This document shows, one piece after another, positions 1 to 11,449 of a DNA stretch of 64,000 bases. The stretch lies in the NCBI GenBank assembly GCA_037176705.1, contig CM073886.1, forward strand, positions 1-64,000, in the 5' to 3' direction. The DNA is from Molossus alvarezi (Eukaryota; Chordata; Mammalia; Chiroptera; Molossidae). The first letter of the stretch is position 1; every line of letters begins with the position of its first letter. A program made the position numbers and the translations under genes. The notes under the pieces were generated by a model. It did no database searches. It was not told the origin of the DNA and saw only the letters and a list, made by a program, of their open reading frames with translations.

Positions 1-218
1 CCCCGTGGCGGCGCGGGCGCCCGCGAGTTGCGGCGCCTTGCGCGGCGGCCTGCTGGTGTGCTGCTGGGGCGTGGGGGGATCCCCTCTGGGCCCCAGATTC
101 CCTCGCTCGGGCCCCGGCGTGGGCTGGGGCGCGTGCGTGCCTGGGCTGCGTGGCCCTCGGCCCGAAGCGCGGCAGGTGCGCAGCTGGCTGGCTGTGGGGG
201 GACCAAAAAGGAGCGGCC

Positions 219-339
219 AAAGCCTGCAGCACCCGGTATTCCCAGGCGGTCTCCCATCCAAGTACTAACCGGGCCCGACCCTGCTTAGCTTCCCAGATCC
301 CACGAGATCGGGCGCGTTCAGGGTGGTATGGCCGGAGAC
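219..339 (-). rRNA. RNA5S: 5S rRNA, copy 1
   Basis: First complete gene in the window, with the 121-nt array consensus. Spacer B-a-G-C, with unit-specific changes GTTGGTGG just upstream of the gene and GAAGAGCGG near 758. The partial spacer at 1-218 lies downstream of it. Confidence 0.96.
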
Positions 340-810
340 GTTGGTGGCCGCCTCCAGGCGCCCTAAGGGTCCAGCGCCTGGGCTGGCAGCCCCCCGGGCA
401 GCCCCCCCCGGCCGCCAGGCGGAGCGCGGACCGGCCCCTCTCAGCTCTCGGGGACCCAGGCGCGCGGTCCGTCCCGCCCAGCCTCGAACCAGGTCCTCAC
501 CGCGGAGCTCGGCAGGCCGCGCATGCGCAGTCCAGGGGCCGCAAGGTCTGCGCCTGGGGGGCCGTGGGTCCGCCCCACGGGGCTGCGCTGCCCCACCGGC
601 GGGCGCGGGCGCCCGCGAGTTGCGGCGCCTTGCGCGGCGGCCTGCTGGTGTGCTGCTGGGGCGTGGGGGGATCCCCTCTGGGCCCCAGATTCCCTCGCTC
701 GGCCCCCGGCGTGGGCTGGGGCGCGTGCGTGCGTGGGCTGCGTGGCCCTCGGCCCGAAGAGCGGCAGGTGCGCAGCTGGCTGGCTGTGGGGGGACCAAAA
801 AGGAGCGGCC

Positions 811-931
811 AAAGCCTGCAGCACCCGGTATTCCCAGGCGGTCTCCCATCCAAGTACTAACCGGGCCCGACCCTGCTTAGCTTCCCAGATCCCACGAGAT
901 CGGGCGCGTTCAGGGTGGTATGGCCGGAGAC
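811..931 (-). rRNA. RNA5S: 5S rRNA, copy 2
   Basis: Consensus 121 nt. Its upstream spacer has tract B' lacking one C, then a-G-G, and several one-base indels (near 1093, 1116, 1171, 1275 and 1380). The indel near 1116 breaks the NRF1-like motif. Confidence 0.96.
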
Positions 932-1402
932 GTTGGCGGCCGCCTCCAGGCGCCCTAAGGGTCCAGCGCCTGGGCTGGCAGCCCCCCGGGCAGCCCCACC
1001 GGCCGCCAGGCGGAGCGCGGACCGGCCCCTCTCAGCTCTCGGGGACCCAGGCGCGCGGTCCGTCCCGCCCAGCCTCGAACCAGGTCCTCACCGGCGGAGC
1101 TCGGCAGGCCGCGCATTGCGCAGTCCAGGGGCCGCAAGGTCTGCGCCTGGGGGGCCGTGGGTCCGCCCCACGGGCTGCGCTGCCCCACCGGCGGGCGCGG
1201 GCGCCCGCGAGTTGCGGCGCCTTGCGCGGCGGCCTGCTGGTGTGCTGCTGGGGCGTGGGGGGATCCCCTCTGGGCCCAGATTCCCTCGCTCGGGCCCCGG
1301 CGTGGGCTGGGGCGCGTGCGTGCGTGGGCTGCGTGGCCCTCGGCCCGAAGCGCGGCAGGTGCGCAGCTGGCTGGCTGTGGGGGGGACCAAAAAGGAGCGG
1401 CC

Positions 1403-1523
1403 AAAGCCTGCAGCACCCGGTATTCCCAGGCGGTCTCCCATCCAAGTACTAACCGGGCCCGACCCTGCTTAGCTTCCCAGATCCCACGAGATCGGGCGCG
1501 TTCAGGGTGGTATGGCCGGAGAC
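1403..1523 (-). rRNA. RNA5S: 5S rRNA, copy 3
   Basis: Consensus 121 nt. Spacer tract is only C6, then c-G-C. Confidence 0.96.
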
Positions 1524-1992
1524 GTTGGCGGCCGCCTCCAGGCGCCCTAAGGGTCCAGCGCCTGGGCTGGCAGCCCCCCGGGCAGCCCCCCGGCCGCCAG
1601 GCGGAGCGCGGACCGGCCCCTCTCAGCTCTCGGGGACCCAGGCGCGCGGTCCGTCCCGCCCAGCCTCGAACCAGGTCCTCACCGCGGAGCTCGGCAGGCC
1701 GCGCATGCGCAGTCCAGGGGCCGCAAGGTCTGCGCCTGGGGGGCCGTGGGTCCGCCCCACGGGGCTGCGCTGCCCCCCCGGCGGGCGCGGGCGCCCGCGA
1801 GTTGCGGCGCCTTGCGCGGCGGCCTGCTGGTGTGCTGCTGGGGCGTGGGGGGATCCCCTCTGGGCCCCAGATTCCCTCGCTCGGCCCCCGGCGTGGGCTG
1901 GGGCGCGTGCGTGCGTGGGCTGCGTGGCCCTCGGCCCGAAGCGCGGCAGGTGCGCAGCTGGCTGGCTGTGGGGGGACCAAAAAGGAGCGGCC

Positions 1993-2112
1993 AAAGCCTG
2001 CAGCACCCGGTATTCCCAGGCGGTCTCCCATCCAAGTACTAACCGGGCCCGACCTGCTTAGCTTCCCAGATCCCACGAGATCGGGCGCGTTCAGGGTGGT
2101 ATGGCCGGAGAC
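1993..2112 (-). rRNA. RNA5S: 5S rRNA, copy 4 (1-nt deletion in box A)
   Basis: 120 bp: one G is missing from GGG at RNA positions 59-61, inside box A of the internal promoter. If real, the deletion would impair TFIIIA binding and helix II. It lies in the indel-rich first 5 kb, so a consensus error is plausible. Spacer C-a-G-G. Confidence 0.9.
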
Positions 2113-2583
2113 GTTGGCGGCCGCCTCCAGGCGCCCTAAGGGTCCAGCGCCTGGGCTGGCAGCCCCCCGGGCAGCCCCCCGCGGCCGCCAGGCGGAGCGC
2201 GGACCGGCCCCTCTCAGCTCTCGGGGACCCCAGGCGCGCGGTCCGTCCCGCCCAGCCTCGAACCAGGTCCTCACCGCGGAGCTCGGCAGGCCGCGCATGC
2301 GCAGTCCAGGGGCCGCAAGGTCTGCGCCTGGGGGGCCGTGGGTCCGCCCCACGGGGCTGCGCTGCCCCACCGGCGGGCGCGGGCGCCCGCGAGTTGCGGC
2401 GCCTTGCGCGGCGGCCTGCTGGTGTGCTGCTGGGGCGTGGGGGGATCCCCTCTGGGCCCCAGATTCCCTCGCTCGGGCCCCGGCGTGGGCTGGGGCGCGT
2501 GCGTGCGTGGGCTGCGTGGCCCTCGGCCCGAAGCGCGGCAGGTGCGCAGCTGGCTGGCTGTGGGGGACCAAAAAGGAGCGGCC

Positions 2584-2703
2584 AAAGCCTGCAGCACCGG
2601 TATTCCCAGGCGGTCTCCCATCCAAGTACTAACCGGGCCCGACCCTGCTTAGCTTCCCAGATCCCACGAGATCGGGCGCGTTCAGGGTGGTATGGCCGGA
2701 GAC
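2584..2703 (-). rRNA. RNA5S: 5S rRNA, copy 5 (1-nt deletion near 3' end)
   Basis: 120 bp: one G is missing from GGG at RNA positions 106-108 (helix V). Spacer C-c-G-C with -13T and further one-base indels near 2754, 2829 and 2955. Confidence 0.9.
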
Positions 2704-3171
2704 GTTGGCGGCCGCTTCCAGGCGCCCTAAGGGTCCAGCGCCTGGGCTGGCAGCCCCCGGGCAGCCCCCCGCGGCCGCCAGGCGGAGCGCGGACCGGCCC
2801 CTCTCAGCTCTCGGGGACCCAGGCGCGCGGGTCCGTCCCGCCCAGCCTCGAACCAGGTCCTCACCGCGGAGCTCGGCAGGCCGCGCATGCGCAGTCCAGG
2901 GGCCGCAAGGTCTGCGCCTGGGGGGCCGTGGGTCCGCCCCACGGGGCTGCGCTGCCCCCCGGCGGGCGCGGGCGCCCGCGAGTTGCGGCGCCTTGCGCGG
3001 CGGCCTGCTGGTGTGCTGCTGGGGCGTGGGGGATCCCCTCTGGGCCCCAGATTCCCTCGCTCGGCCCCCGGCGTGGGCTGGGGCGCGTGCGTGCGTGGGC
3101 TGCGTGGCCCTCGGCCGAAGCGCGGCAGGTGCGCAGCTGGCTGGCTGTGGGGGGACCAAAAAGGAGCGGCC

Positions 3172-3292
3172 AAAGCCTGCAGCACCCGGTATTCCCAGGC
3201 GGTCTCCCATCCAAGTACTAACCGGGCCCGACCCTGCTTAGCTTCCCAGATCCCACGAGATCGGGCGCGTTCAGGGTGGTATGGCCGGAGAC
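3172..3292 (-). rRNA. RNA5S: 5S rRNA, copy 6
   Basis: Consensus 121 nt. Spacer C-a-G-C. Extra G near 3475 breaks the NRF1-like motif; other indels near 3429, 3491, 3629 and 3731. Confidence 0.96.
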
Positions 3293-3764
3293 GTTGGCGG
3301 CCGCCTCCAGGCGCCCTAAGGGTCCAGCGCCTGGGCTGGCAGCCCCCCGGGCAGCCCCCCGCGGCCGCCAGGCGGAGCGCGGACCGGCCCCTCTCAGCTC
3401 TCGGGGACCCAGGCGCGCGGTCCGTCCCGGCCCAGCCTCGAACCAGGTCCTCACCGCGGAGCTCGGCAGGCCGCGGCATGCGCAGTCCAGGGGGCCGCAA
3501 GGTCTGCGCCTGGGGGGCCGTGGGTCCGCCCCACGGGGCTGCGCTGCCCCACCGGCGGGCGCGGGCGCCCGCGAGTTGCGGCGCCTTGCGCGGCGGCCTG
3601 CTGGTGTGCTGCTGGGGCGTGGGGGGATCCCTCTGGGCCCCAGATTCCCTCGCTCGGCCCCCGGCGTGGGCTGGGGCGCGTGCGTGCGTGGGCTGCGTGG
3701 CCCTCGGCCCGAAGCGCGGCAGGTGCGCAGCTGCTGGCTGTGGGGGGACCAAAAAGGAGCGGCC

Positions 3765-3884
3765 AAAGCCTGCAGCACCCGGTATTCCCAGGCGGTCTCC
3801 CATCCAAGTACTAACCGGGCCGACCCTGCTTAGCTTCCCAGATCCCACGAGATCGGGCGCGTTCAGGGTGGTATGGCCGGAGAC
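3765..3884 (-). rRNA. RNA5S: 5S rRNA, copy 7 (1-nt deletion)
   Basis: 120 bp: one G is missing from GGG at RNA positions 64-66, between box A and the intermediate element. Spacer C-a-G-G with -13T and an extra G near 3905. Confidence 0.9.
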
Positions 3885-4354
3885 GTTGGCGGCCGCTTCC
3901 AGGCGGCCCTAAGGGTCCAGCGCCTGGGCTGGCAGCCCCCCGGGCAGCCCCCCGCGGCCGCCAGGCGGAGCGCGGACCGGCCCCTCTCAGCTCTCGGGGA
4001 CCCAGGCGCGCGGTCCGTCCCGCCCAGCCTCGAACCAGGTCCTCACCGCGGAGCTCGGCAGGCCGCGCATGCGCAGTCCAGGGGCCGCAAGGTCTGCGCC
4101 TGGGGGGCCGTGGGTCCGCCCACGGGGCTGCGCTGCCCCACCGGCGGGCGCGGGCGCCCGCGAGTTGCGGCGCCTTGCGCGGCGGCCTGCTGGTGTGCTG
4201 CTGGGCGTGGGGGATCCCCTCTGGGCCCCAGATTCCCTCGCTCGGGCCCCGGCGTGGGCTGGGGCGCGTGCGTGCGTGGGCTGCGTGGCCCTCGGCCCGA
4301 AGCGCGGCAGGTGCGCAGCTGGCTGGCTGTGGGGGGACCAAAAAGGAGCGGCCC

Positions 4355-4474
4355 AAAGCCTGCAGCACCCGGTATTCCCAGGCGGTCTCCCATCCAAGTA
4401 CTAACCGGGCCCGACCCTGCTTAGCTTCCCAGATCCCACGAGATCGGGCGCGTTCAGGTGGTATGGCCGGAGAC
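4355..4474 (-). rRNA. RNA5S: 5S rRNA, copy 8 (1-nt deletion)
   Basis: 120 bp: one C is missing from CCC at RNA positions 17-19 (helix II). Extra C just beyond the 3' end (GCCCAAAG near 4353). Spacer tract C minus one base, a-G, with a shortened s4 (CTCGGCCCCGG). Confidence 0.9.
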
Positions 4475-4943
4475 GTTGGCGGCCGCCTCCAGGCGCCCTA
4501 AGGGTCCAGCGCCTGGGCTGGCAGCCCCCCGGGCAGCCCCCGCGGCCGCCAGCGGAGCGCGGACCGGCCCCTCTCAGCTCTCGGGGACCCAGGCGCGCGG
4601 GTCCGTCCCGCCCAGCCTCGAACCAGGTCCTCACCGCGGAGCTCGGCAGGCCGCGCATGCGCAGTCCAGGGGCCGCAAGGTCTGCGCCTGGGGGGCCGTG
4701 GGTCCGCCCCACGGGGCTGCGCTGCCCCACCGGCGGGCGCGGGCGCCCGCGAGTTGCGGCGCCTTGCGCGGCGGCCTGCTGGTGTGCTGCTGGGGCGTGG
4801 GGGGATCCCCTCTGGGCCCCAGATTCCCTCGCTCGGCCCCGGCGTGGGCTGGGGCGCGTGCGTGCGTGGGCTGCGTGGCCCTCGGCCCGAAGCGCGGCAG
4901 GTGCGCAGCTGGCTGGCTGTGGGGGGACCAAAAAGGAGCGGCC

Positions 4944-5064
4944 AAAGCCTGCAGCACCCGGTATTCCCAGGCGGTCTCCCATCCAAGTACTAACCGGGCC
5001 CGACCCTGCTTAGCTTCCCAGATCCCACGAGATCGGGCGCGTTCAGGGTGGTATGGCCGGAGAC
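4944..5064 (-). rRNA. RNA5S: 5S rRNA, copy 9
   Basis: Consensus 121 nt. Spacer A-a-G with the same shortened s4 as copy 8. Being shared by two neighbours, that one-base deletion is more likely genuine. Confidence 0.97.
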
Positions 5065-5533
5065 GTTGGCGGCCGCCTCCAGGCGCCCTAAGGGTCCAGC
5101 GCCTGGGCTGGCAGCCCCCCGGGCAGCCCCCCCGGCCGCCAGGCGGAGCGCGGACCGGCCCCTCTCAGCTCTCGGGGACCCAGGCGCGCGGTCCGTCCCG
5201 CCCAGCCTCGAACCAGGTCCTCACCGCGGAGCTCGGCAGGCCGCGCATGCGCAGTCCAGGGGCCGCAAGGTCTGCGCCTGGGGGGCCGTGGGTCCGCCCC
5301 ACGGGGCTGCGCTGCCCCACCGGCGGGCGCGGGCGCCCGCGAGTTGCGGCGCCTTGCGCGGCGGCCTGCTGGTGTGCTGCTGGGGCGTGGGGGGATCCCC
5401 TCTGGGCCCCAGATTCCCTCGCTCGGCCCCGGCGTGGGCTGGGGCGCGTGCGTGCGTGGGCTGCGTGGCCCTCGGCCCGAAGCGCGGCAGGTGCGCAGCT
5501 GGCTGGCTGTGGGGGGACCAAAAAGGAGCGGCC

Positions 5534-5654
5534 AAAGCCTGCAGCACCCGGTATTCCCAGGCGGTCTCCCATCCAAGTACTAACCGGGCCCGACCCTGCT
5601 TAGCTTCCCAGATCCCACGAGATCGGGCGCGTTCAGGGTGGTATGGCCGGAGAC
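5534..5654 (-). rRNA. RNA5S: 5S rRNA, copy 10
   Basis: Consensus 121 nt. Spacer B-a-G-G. From here to the end of the array one-base indels are almost absent. Confidence 0.97.
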
Positions 5655-6125
5655 GTTGGCGGCCGCCTCCAGGCGCCCTAAGGGTCCAGCGCCTGGGCTG
5701 GCAGCCCCCCGGGCAGCCCCCCCCGGCCGCCAGGCGGAGCGCGGACCGGCCCCTCTCAGCTCTCGGGGACCCAGGCGCGCGGTCCGTCCCGCCCAGCCTC
5801 GAACCAGGTCCTCACCGCGGAGCTCGGCAGGCCGCGCATGCGCAGTCCAGGGGCCGCAAGGTCTGCGCCTGGGGGGCCGTGGGTCCGCCCCACGGGGCTG
5901 CGCTGCCCCACCGGCGGGCGCGGGCGCCCGCGAGTTGCGGCGCCTTGCGCGGCGGCCTGCTGGTGTGCTGCTGGGGCGTGGGGGGATCCCCTCTGGGCCC
6001 CAGATTCCCTCGCTCGGGCCCCGGCGTGGGCTGGGGCGCGTGCGTGCGTGGGCTGCGTGGCCCTCGGCCCGAAGCGCGGCAGGTGCGCAGCTGGCTGGCT
6101 GTGGGGGGACCAAAAAGGAGCGGCC

Positions 6126-6246
6126 AAAGCCTGCAGCACCCGGTATTCCCAGGCGGTCTCCCATCCAAGTACTAACCGGGCCCGACCCTGCTTAGCTTCC
6201 AAGATCCCACGAGATCGGGCGCGTTCAGGGTGGTATGGCCGGAGAC
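6126..6246 (-). rRNA. RNA5S: 5S rRNA, copy 11 (G46 to U variant)
   Basis: 121 bp with one substitution: RNA position 46 is U instead of the array's G (plus strand CTTCCAAGAT near 6200). U46 could form a wobble with G31 in helix III. Spacer A-c-G-C with G to A at 6413. Confidence 0.96.
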
Positions 6247-6716
6247 GTTGGCGGCCGCCTCCAGGCGCCCTAAGGGTCCAGCGCCTGGGCTGGCAGCCCC
6301 CCGGGCAGCCCCCCCGGCCGCCAGGCGGAGCGCGGACCGGCCCCTCTCAGCTCTCGGGGACCCAGGCGCGCGGTCCGTCCCGCCCAGCCTCGAACCAGGT
6401 CCTCACCGCGGAACTCGGCAGGCCGCGCATGCGCAGTCCAGGGGCCGCAAGGTCTGCGCCTGGGGGGCCGTGGGTCCGCCCCACGGGGCTGCGCTGCCCC
6501 CCCGGCGGGCGCGGGCGCCCGCGAGTTGCGGCGCCTTGCGCGGCGGCCTGCTGGTGTGCTGCTGGGGCGTGGGGGGATCCCCTCTGGGCCCCAGATTCCC
6601 TCGCTCGGCCCCCGGCGTGGGCTGGGGCGCGTGCGTGCGTGGGCTGCGTGGCCCTCGGCCCGAAGCGCGGCAGGTGCGCAGCTGGCTGGCTGTGGGGGGA
6701 CCAAAAAGGAGCGGCC

Positions 6717-6837
6717 AAAGCCTGCAGCACCCGGTATTCCCAGGCGGTCTCCCATCCAAGTACTAACCGGGCCCGACCCTGCTTAGCTTCCCAGATCCCA
6801 CGAGATCGGGCGCGTTCAGGGTGGTATGGCCGGAGAC
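6717..6837 (-). rRNA. RNA5S: 5S rRNA, copy 12
   Basis: Consensus 121 nt. Spacer A-c-G-C with a private G to A at 7160 (GGGGCATGG). Confidence 0.97.
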
Positions 6838-7307
6838 GTTGGCGGCCGCCTCCAGGCGCCCTAAGGGTCCAGCGCCTGGGCTGGCAGCCCCCCGGGCAGC
6901 CCCCCCGGCCGCCAGGCGGAGCGCGGACCGGCCCCTCTCAGCTCTCGGGGACCCAGGCGCGCGGTCCGTCCCGCCCAGCCTCGAACCAGGTCCTCACCGC
7001 GGAGCTCGGCAGGCCGCGCATGCGCAGTCCAGGGGCCGCAAGGTCTGCGCCTGGGGGGCCGTGGGTCCGCCCCACGGGGCTGCGCTGCCCCCCCGGCGGG
7101 CGCGGGCGCCCGCGAGTTGCGGCGCCTTGCGCGGCGGCCTGCTGGTGTGCTGCTGGGGCATGGGGGGATCCCCTCTGGGCCCCAGATTCCCTCGCTCGGC
7201 CCCCGGCGTGGGCTGGGGCGCGTGCGTGCGTGGGCTGCGTGGCCCTCGGCCCGAAGCGCGGCAGGTGCGCAGCTGGCTGGCTGTGGGGGGACCAAAAAGG
7301 AGCGGCC

Positions 7308-7428
7308 AAAGCCTGCAGCACCCGGTATTCCCAGGCGGTCTCCCATCCAAGTACTAACCGGGCCCGACCCTGCTTAGCTTCCCAGATCCCACGAGATCGG
7401 GCGCGTTCAGGGTGGTATGGCCGGAGAC
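7308..7428 (-). rRNA. RNA5S: 5S rRNA, copy 13
   Basis: Consensus 121 nt. Spacer C-a-G-C with G to A at 7804 (GTGGACTGG), shared only with copy 16. It opens a duplicated three-unit block. Confidence 0.97.
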
Positions 7429-7899
7429 GTTGGCGGCCGCCTCCAGGCGCCCTAAGGGTCCAGCGCCTGGGCTGGCAGCCCCCCGGGCAGCCCCCCGCGG
7501 CCGCCAGGCGGAGCGCGGACCGGCCCCTCTCAGCTCTCGGGGACCCAGGCGCGCGGTCCGTCCCGCCCAGCCTCGAACCAGGTCCTCACCGCGGAGCTCG
7601 GCAGGCCGCGCATGCGCAGTCCAGGGGCCGCAAGGTCTGCGCCTGGGGGGCCGTGGGTCCGCCCCACGGGGCTGCGCTGCCCCACCGGCGGGCGCGGGCG
7701 CCCGCGAGTTGCGGCGCCTTGCGCGGCGGCCTGCTGGTGTGCTGCTGGGGCGTGGGGGGATCCCCTCTGGGCCCCAGATTCCCTCGCTCGGCCCCCGGCG
7801 TGGACTGGGGCGCGTGCGTGCGTGGGCTGCGTGGCCCTCGGCCCGAAGCGCGGCAGGTGCGCAGCTGGCTGGCTGTGGGGGGACCAAAAAGGAGCGGCC

Positions 7900-8020
7900 A
7901 AAGCCTGCAGCACCCGGTATTCCCAGGCGGTCTCCCATCCAAGTACTAACCGGGCCCGACCCTGCTTAGCTTCCCAGATCCCACGAGATCGGGCGCGTTC
8001 AGGGTGGTATGGCCGGAGAC
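7900..8020 (-). rRNA. RNA5S: 5S rRNA, copy 14
   Basis: Consensus 121 nt. Spacer B'-a-G-G; the full CCCCACCC tract occurs only here and at copy 17. Confidence 0.97.
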
Positions 8021-8491
8021 GTTGGCGGCCGCCTCCAGGCGCCCTAAGGGTCCAGCGCCTGGGCTGGCAGCCCCCCGGGCAGCCCCACCCGGCCGCCAGG
8101 CGGAGCGCGGACCGGCCCCTCTCAGCTCTCGGGGACCCAGGCGCGCGGTCCGTCCCGCCCAGCCTCGAACCAGGTCCTCACCGCGGAGCTCGGCAGGCCG
8201 CGCATGCGCAGTCCAGGGGCCGCAAGGTCTGCGCCTGGGGGGCCGTGGGTCCGCCCCACGGGGCTGCGCTGCCCCACCGGCGGGCGCGGGCGCCCGCGAG
8301 TTGCGGCGCCTTGCGCGGCGGCCTGCTGGTGTGCTGCTGGGGCGTGGGGGGATCCCCTCTGGGCCCCAGATTCCCTCGCTCGGGCCCCGGCGTGGGCTGG
8401 GGCGCGTGCGTGCGTGGGCTGCGTGGCCCTCGGCCCGAAGCGCGGCAGGTGCGCAGCTGGCTGGCTGTGGGGGGACCAAAAAGGAGCGGCC

Positions 8492-8612
8492 AAAGCCTGC
8501 AGCACCCGGTATTCCCAGGCGGTCTCCCATCCAAGTACTAACCGGGCCCGACCCTGCTTAGCTTCCCAGATCCCACGAGATCGGGCGCGTTCAGGGTGGT
8601 ATGGCCGGAGAC
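8492..8612 (-). rRNA. RNA5S: 5S rRNA, copy 15
   Basis: Consensus 121 nt. Spacer A-c-G-C. Closes the first copy of the three-unit block. Confidence 0.97.
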
Positions 8613-9082
8613 GTTGGCGGCCGCCTCCAGGCGCCCTAAGGGTCCAGCGCCTGGGCTGGCAGCCCCCCGGGCAGCCCCCCCGGCCGCCAGGCGGAGCGCG
8701 GACCGGCCCCTCTCAGCTCTCGGGGACCCAGGCGCGCGGTCCGTCCCGCCCAGCCTCGAACCAGGTCCTCACCGCGGAGCTCGGCAGGCCGCGCATGCGC
8801 AGTCCAGGGGCCGCAAGGTCTGCGCCTGGGGGGCCGTGGGTCCGCCCCACGGGGCTGCGCTGCCCCCCCGGCGGGCGCGGGCGCCCGCGAGTTGCGGCGC
8901 CTTGCGCGGCGGCCTGCTGGTGTGCTGCTGGGGCGTGGGGGGATCCCCTCTGGGCCCCAGATTCCCTCGCTCGGCCCCCGGCGTGGGCTGGGGCGCGTGC
9001 GTGCGTGGGCTGCGTGGCCCTCGGCCCGAAGCGCGGCAGGTGCGCAGCTGGCTGGCTGTGGGGGGACCAAAAAGGAGCGGCC

Positions 9083-9203
9083 AAAGCCTGCAGCACCCGG
9101 TATTCCCAGGCGGTCTCCCATCCAAGTACTAACCGGGCCCGACCCTGCTTAGCTTCCCAGATCCCACGAGATCGGGCGCGTTCAGGGTGGTATGGCCGGA
9201 GAC
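9083..9203 (-). rRNA. RNA5S: 5S rRNA, copy 16
   Basis: Consensus 121 nt. Spacer C-a-G-C with A at 9579 (GTGGACTGG), 1775 bp from the same change beside copy 13. Confidence 0.97.
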
Positions 9204-9674
9204 GTTGGCGGCCGCCTCCAGGCGCCCTAAGGGTCCAGCGCCTGGGCTGGCAGCCCCCCGGGCAGCCCCCCGCGGCCGCCAGGCGGAGCGCGGACCGGCC
9301 CCTCTCAGCTCTCGGGGACCCAGGCGCGCGGTCCGTCCCGCCCAGCCTCGAACCAGGTCCTCACCGCGGAGCTCGGCAGGCCGCGCATGCGCAGTCCAGG
9401 GGCCGCAAGGTCTGCGCCTGGGGGGCCGTGGGTCCGCCCCACGGGGCTGCGCTGCCCCACCGGCGGGCGCGGGCGCCCGCGAGTTGCGGCGCCTTGCGCG
9501 GCGGCCTGCTGGTGTGCTGCTGGGGCGTGGGGGGATCCCCTCTGGGCCCCAGATTCCCTCGCTCGGCCCCCGGCGTGGACTGGGGCGCGTGCGTGCGTGG
9601 GCTGCGTGGCCCTCGGCCCGAAGCGCGGCAGGTGCGCAGCTGGCTGGCTGTGGGGGGACCAAAAAGGAGCGGCC

Positions 9675-9795
9675 AAAGCCTGCAGCACCCGGTATTCCCA
9701 GGCGGTCTCCCATCCAAGTACTAACCGGGCCCGACCCTGCTTAGCTTCCCAGATCCCACGAGATCGGGCGCGTTCAGGGTGGTATGGCCGGAGAC
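9675..9795 (-). rRNA. RNA5S: 5S rRNA, copy 17
   Basis: Consensus 121 nt. Spacer B'-a-G-G, counterpart of copy 14. Confidence 0.97.
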
Positions 9796-10266
9796 GTTGG
9801 CGGCCGCCTCCAGGCGCCCTAAGGGTCCAGCGCCTGGGCTGGCAGCCCCCCGGGCAGCCCCACCCGGCCGCCAGGCGGAGCGCGGACCGGCCCCTCTCAG
9901 CTCTCGGGGACCCAGGCGCGCGGTCCGTCCCGCCCAGCCTCGAACCAGGTCCTCACCGCGGAGCTCGGCAGGCCGCGCATGCGCAGTCCAGGGGCCGCAA
10001 GGTCTGCGCCTGGGGGGCCGTGGGTCCGCCCCACGGGGCTGCGCTGCCCCACCGGCGGGCGCGGGCGCCCGCGAGTTGCGGCGCCTTGCGCGGCGGCCTG
10101 CTGGTGTGCTGCTGGGGCGTGGGGGGATCCCCTCTGGGCCCCAGATTCCCTCGCTCGGGCCCCGGCGTGGGCTGGGGCGCGTGCGTGCGTGGGCTGCGTG
10201 GCCCTCGGCCCGAAGCGCGGCAGGTGCGCAGCTGGCTGGCTGTGGGGGGACCAAAAAGGAGCGGCC

Positions 10267-10387
10267 AAAGCCTGCAGCACCCGGTATTCCCAGGCGGTCT
10301 CCCATCCAAGTACTAACCGGGCCCGACCCTGCTTAGCTTCCCAGATCCCACGAGATCGGGCGCGTTCAGGGTGGTATGGCCGGAGAC
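10267..10387 (-). rRNA. RNA5S: 5S rRNA, copy 18
   Basis: Consensus 121 nt. Spacer A-c-G-C, counterpart of copy 15. Confidence 0.97.
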
Positions 10388-10857
10388 GTTGGCGGCCGCC
10401 TCCAGGCGCCCTAAGGGTCCAGCGCCTGGGCTGGCAGCCCCCCGGGCAGCCCCCCCGGCCGCCAGGCGGAGCGCGGACCGGCCCCTCTCAGCTCTCGGGG
10501 ACCCAGGCGCGCGGTCCGTCCCGCCCAGCCTCGAACCAGGTCCTCACCGCGGAGCTCGGCAGGCCGCGCATGCGCAGTCCAGGGGCCGCAAGGTCTGCGC
10601 CTGGGGGGCCGTGGGTCCGCCCCACGGGGCTGCGCTGCCCCCCCGGCGGGCGCGGGCGCCCGCGAGTTGCGGCGCCTTGCGCGGCGGCCTGCTGGTGTGC
10701 TGCTGGGGCGTGGGGGGATCCCCTCTGGGCCCCAGATTCCCTCGCTCGGCCCCCGGCGTGGGCTGGGGCGCGTGCGTGCGTGGGCTGCGTGGCCCTCGGC
10801 CCGAAGCGCGGCAGGTGCGCAGCTGGCTGGCTGTGGGGGGACCAAAAAGGAGCGGCC

Positions 10858-10978
10858 AAAGCCTGCAGCACCCGGTATTCCCAGGCGGTCTCCCATCCAA
10901 GTACTAACCGGGCCCGACCCTGCTTAGCTTCCCAGATCCCACGAGATCGGGCGCGTTCAGGGTGGTATGGCCGGAGAC
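10858..10978 (-). rRNA. RNA5S: 5S rRNA, copy 19
   Basis: Consensus 121 nt. Spacer C-c-G-C. Confidence 0.97.
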
Positions 10979-11449
10979 GTTGGCGGCCGCCTCCAGGCGC
11001 CCTAAGGGTCCAGCGCCTGGGCTGGCAGCCCCCCGGGCAGCCCCCCGCGGCCGCCAGGCGGAGCGCGGACCGGCCCCTCTCAGCTCTCGGGGACCCAGGC
11101 GCGCGGTCCGTCCCGCCCAGCCTCGAACCAGGTCCTCACCGCGGAGCTCGGCAGGCCGCGCATGCGCAGTCCAGGGGCCGCAAGGTCTGCGCCTGGGGGG
11201 CCGTGGGTCCGCCCCACGGGGCTGCGCTGCCCCCCCGGCGGGCGCGGGCGCCCGCGAGTTGCGGCGCCTTGCGCGGCGGCCTGCTGGTGTGCTGCTGGGG
11301 CGTGGGGGGATCCCCTCTGGGCCCCAGATTCCCTCGCTCGGCCCCCGGCGTGGGCTGGGGCGCGTGCGTGCGTGGGCTGCGTGGCCCTCGGCCCGAAGCG
11401 CGGCAGGTGCGCAGCTGGCTGGCTGTGGGGGGACCAAAAAGGAGCAGCC

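Larger units (their letters stand above)
7308..10857. repeat. Three-unit tandem duplication within the 5S array (2 x 1775 bp)
   Basis: Units 13-15 and 16-18 have the same haplotype order (C-a-G-C with GTGGACTGG, B'-a-G-G, A-c-G-C). The rare A at 7804 and 9579 and the CCCCACCC tract are shared at an exact 1775-bp offset. Confidence 0.85.
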
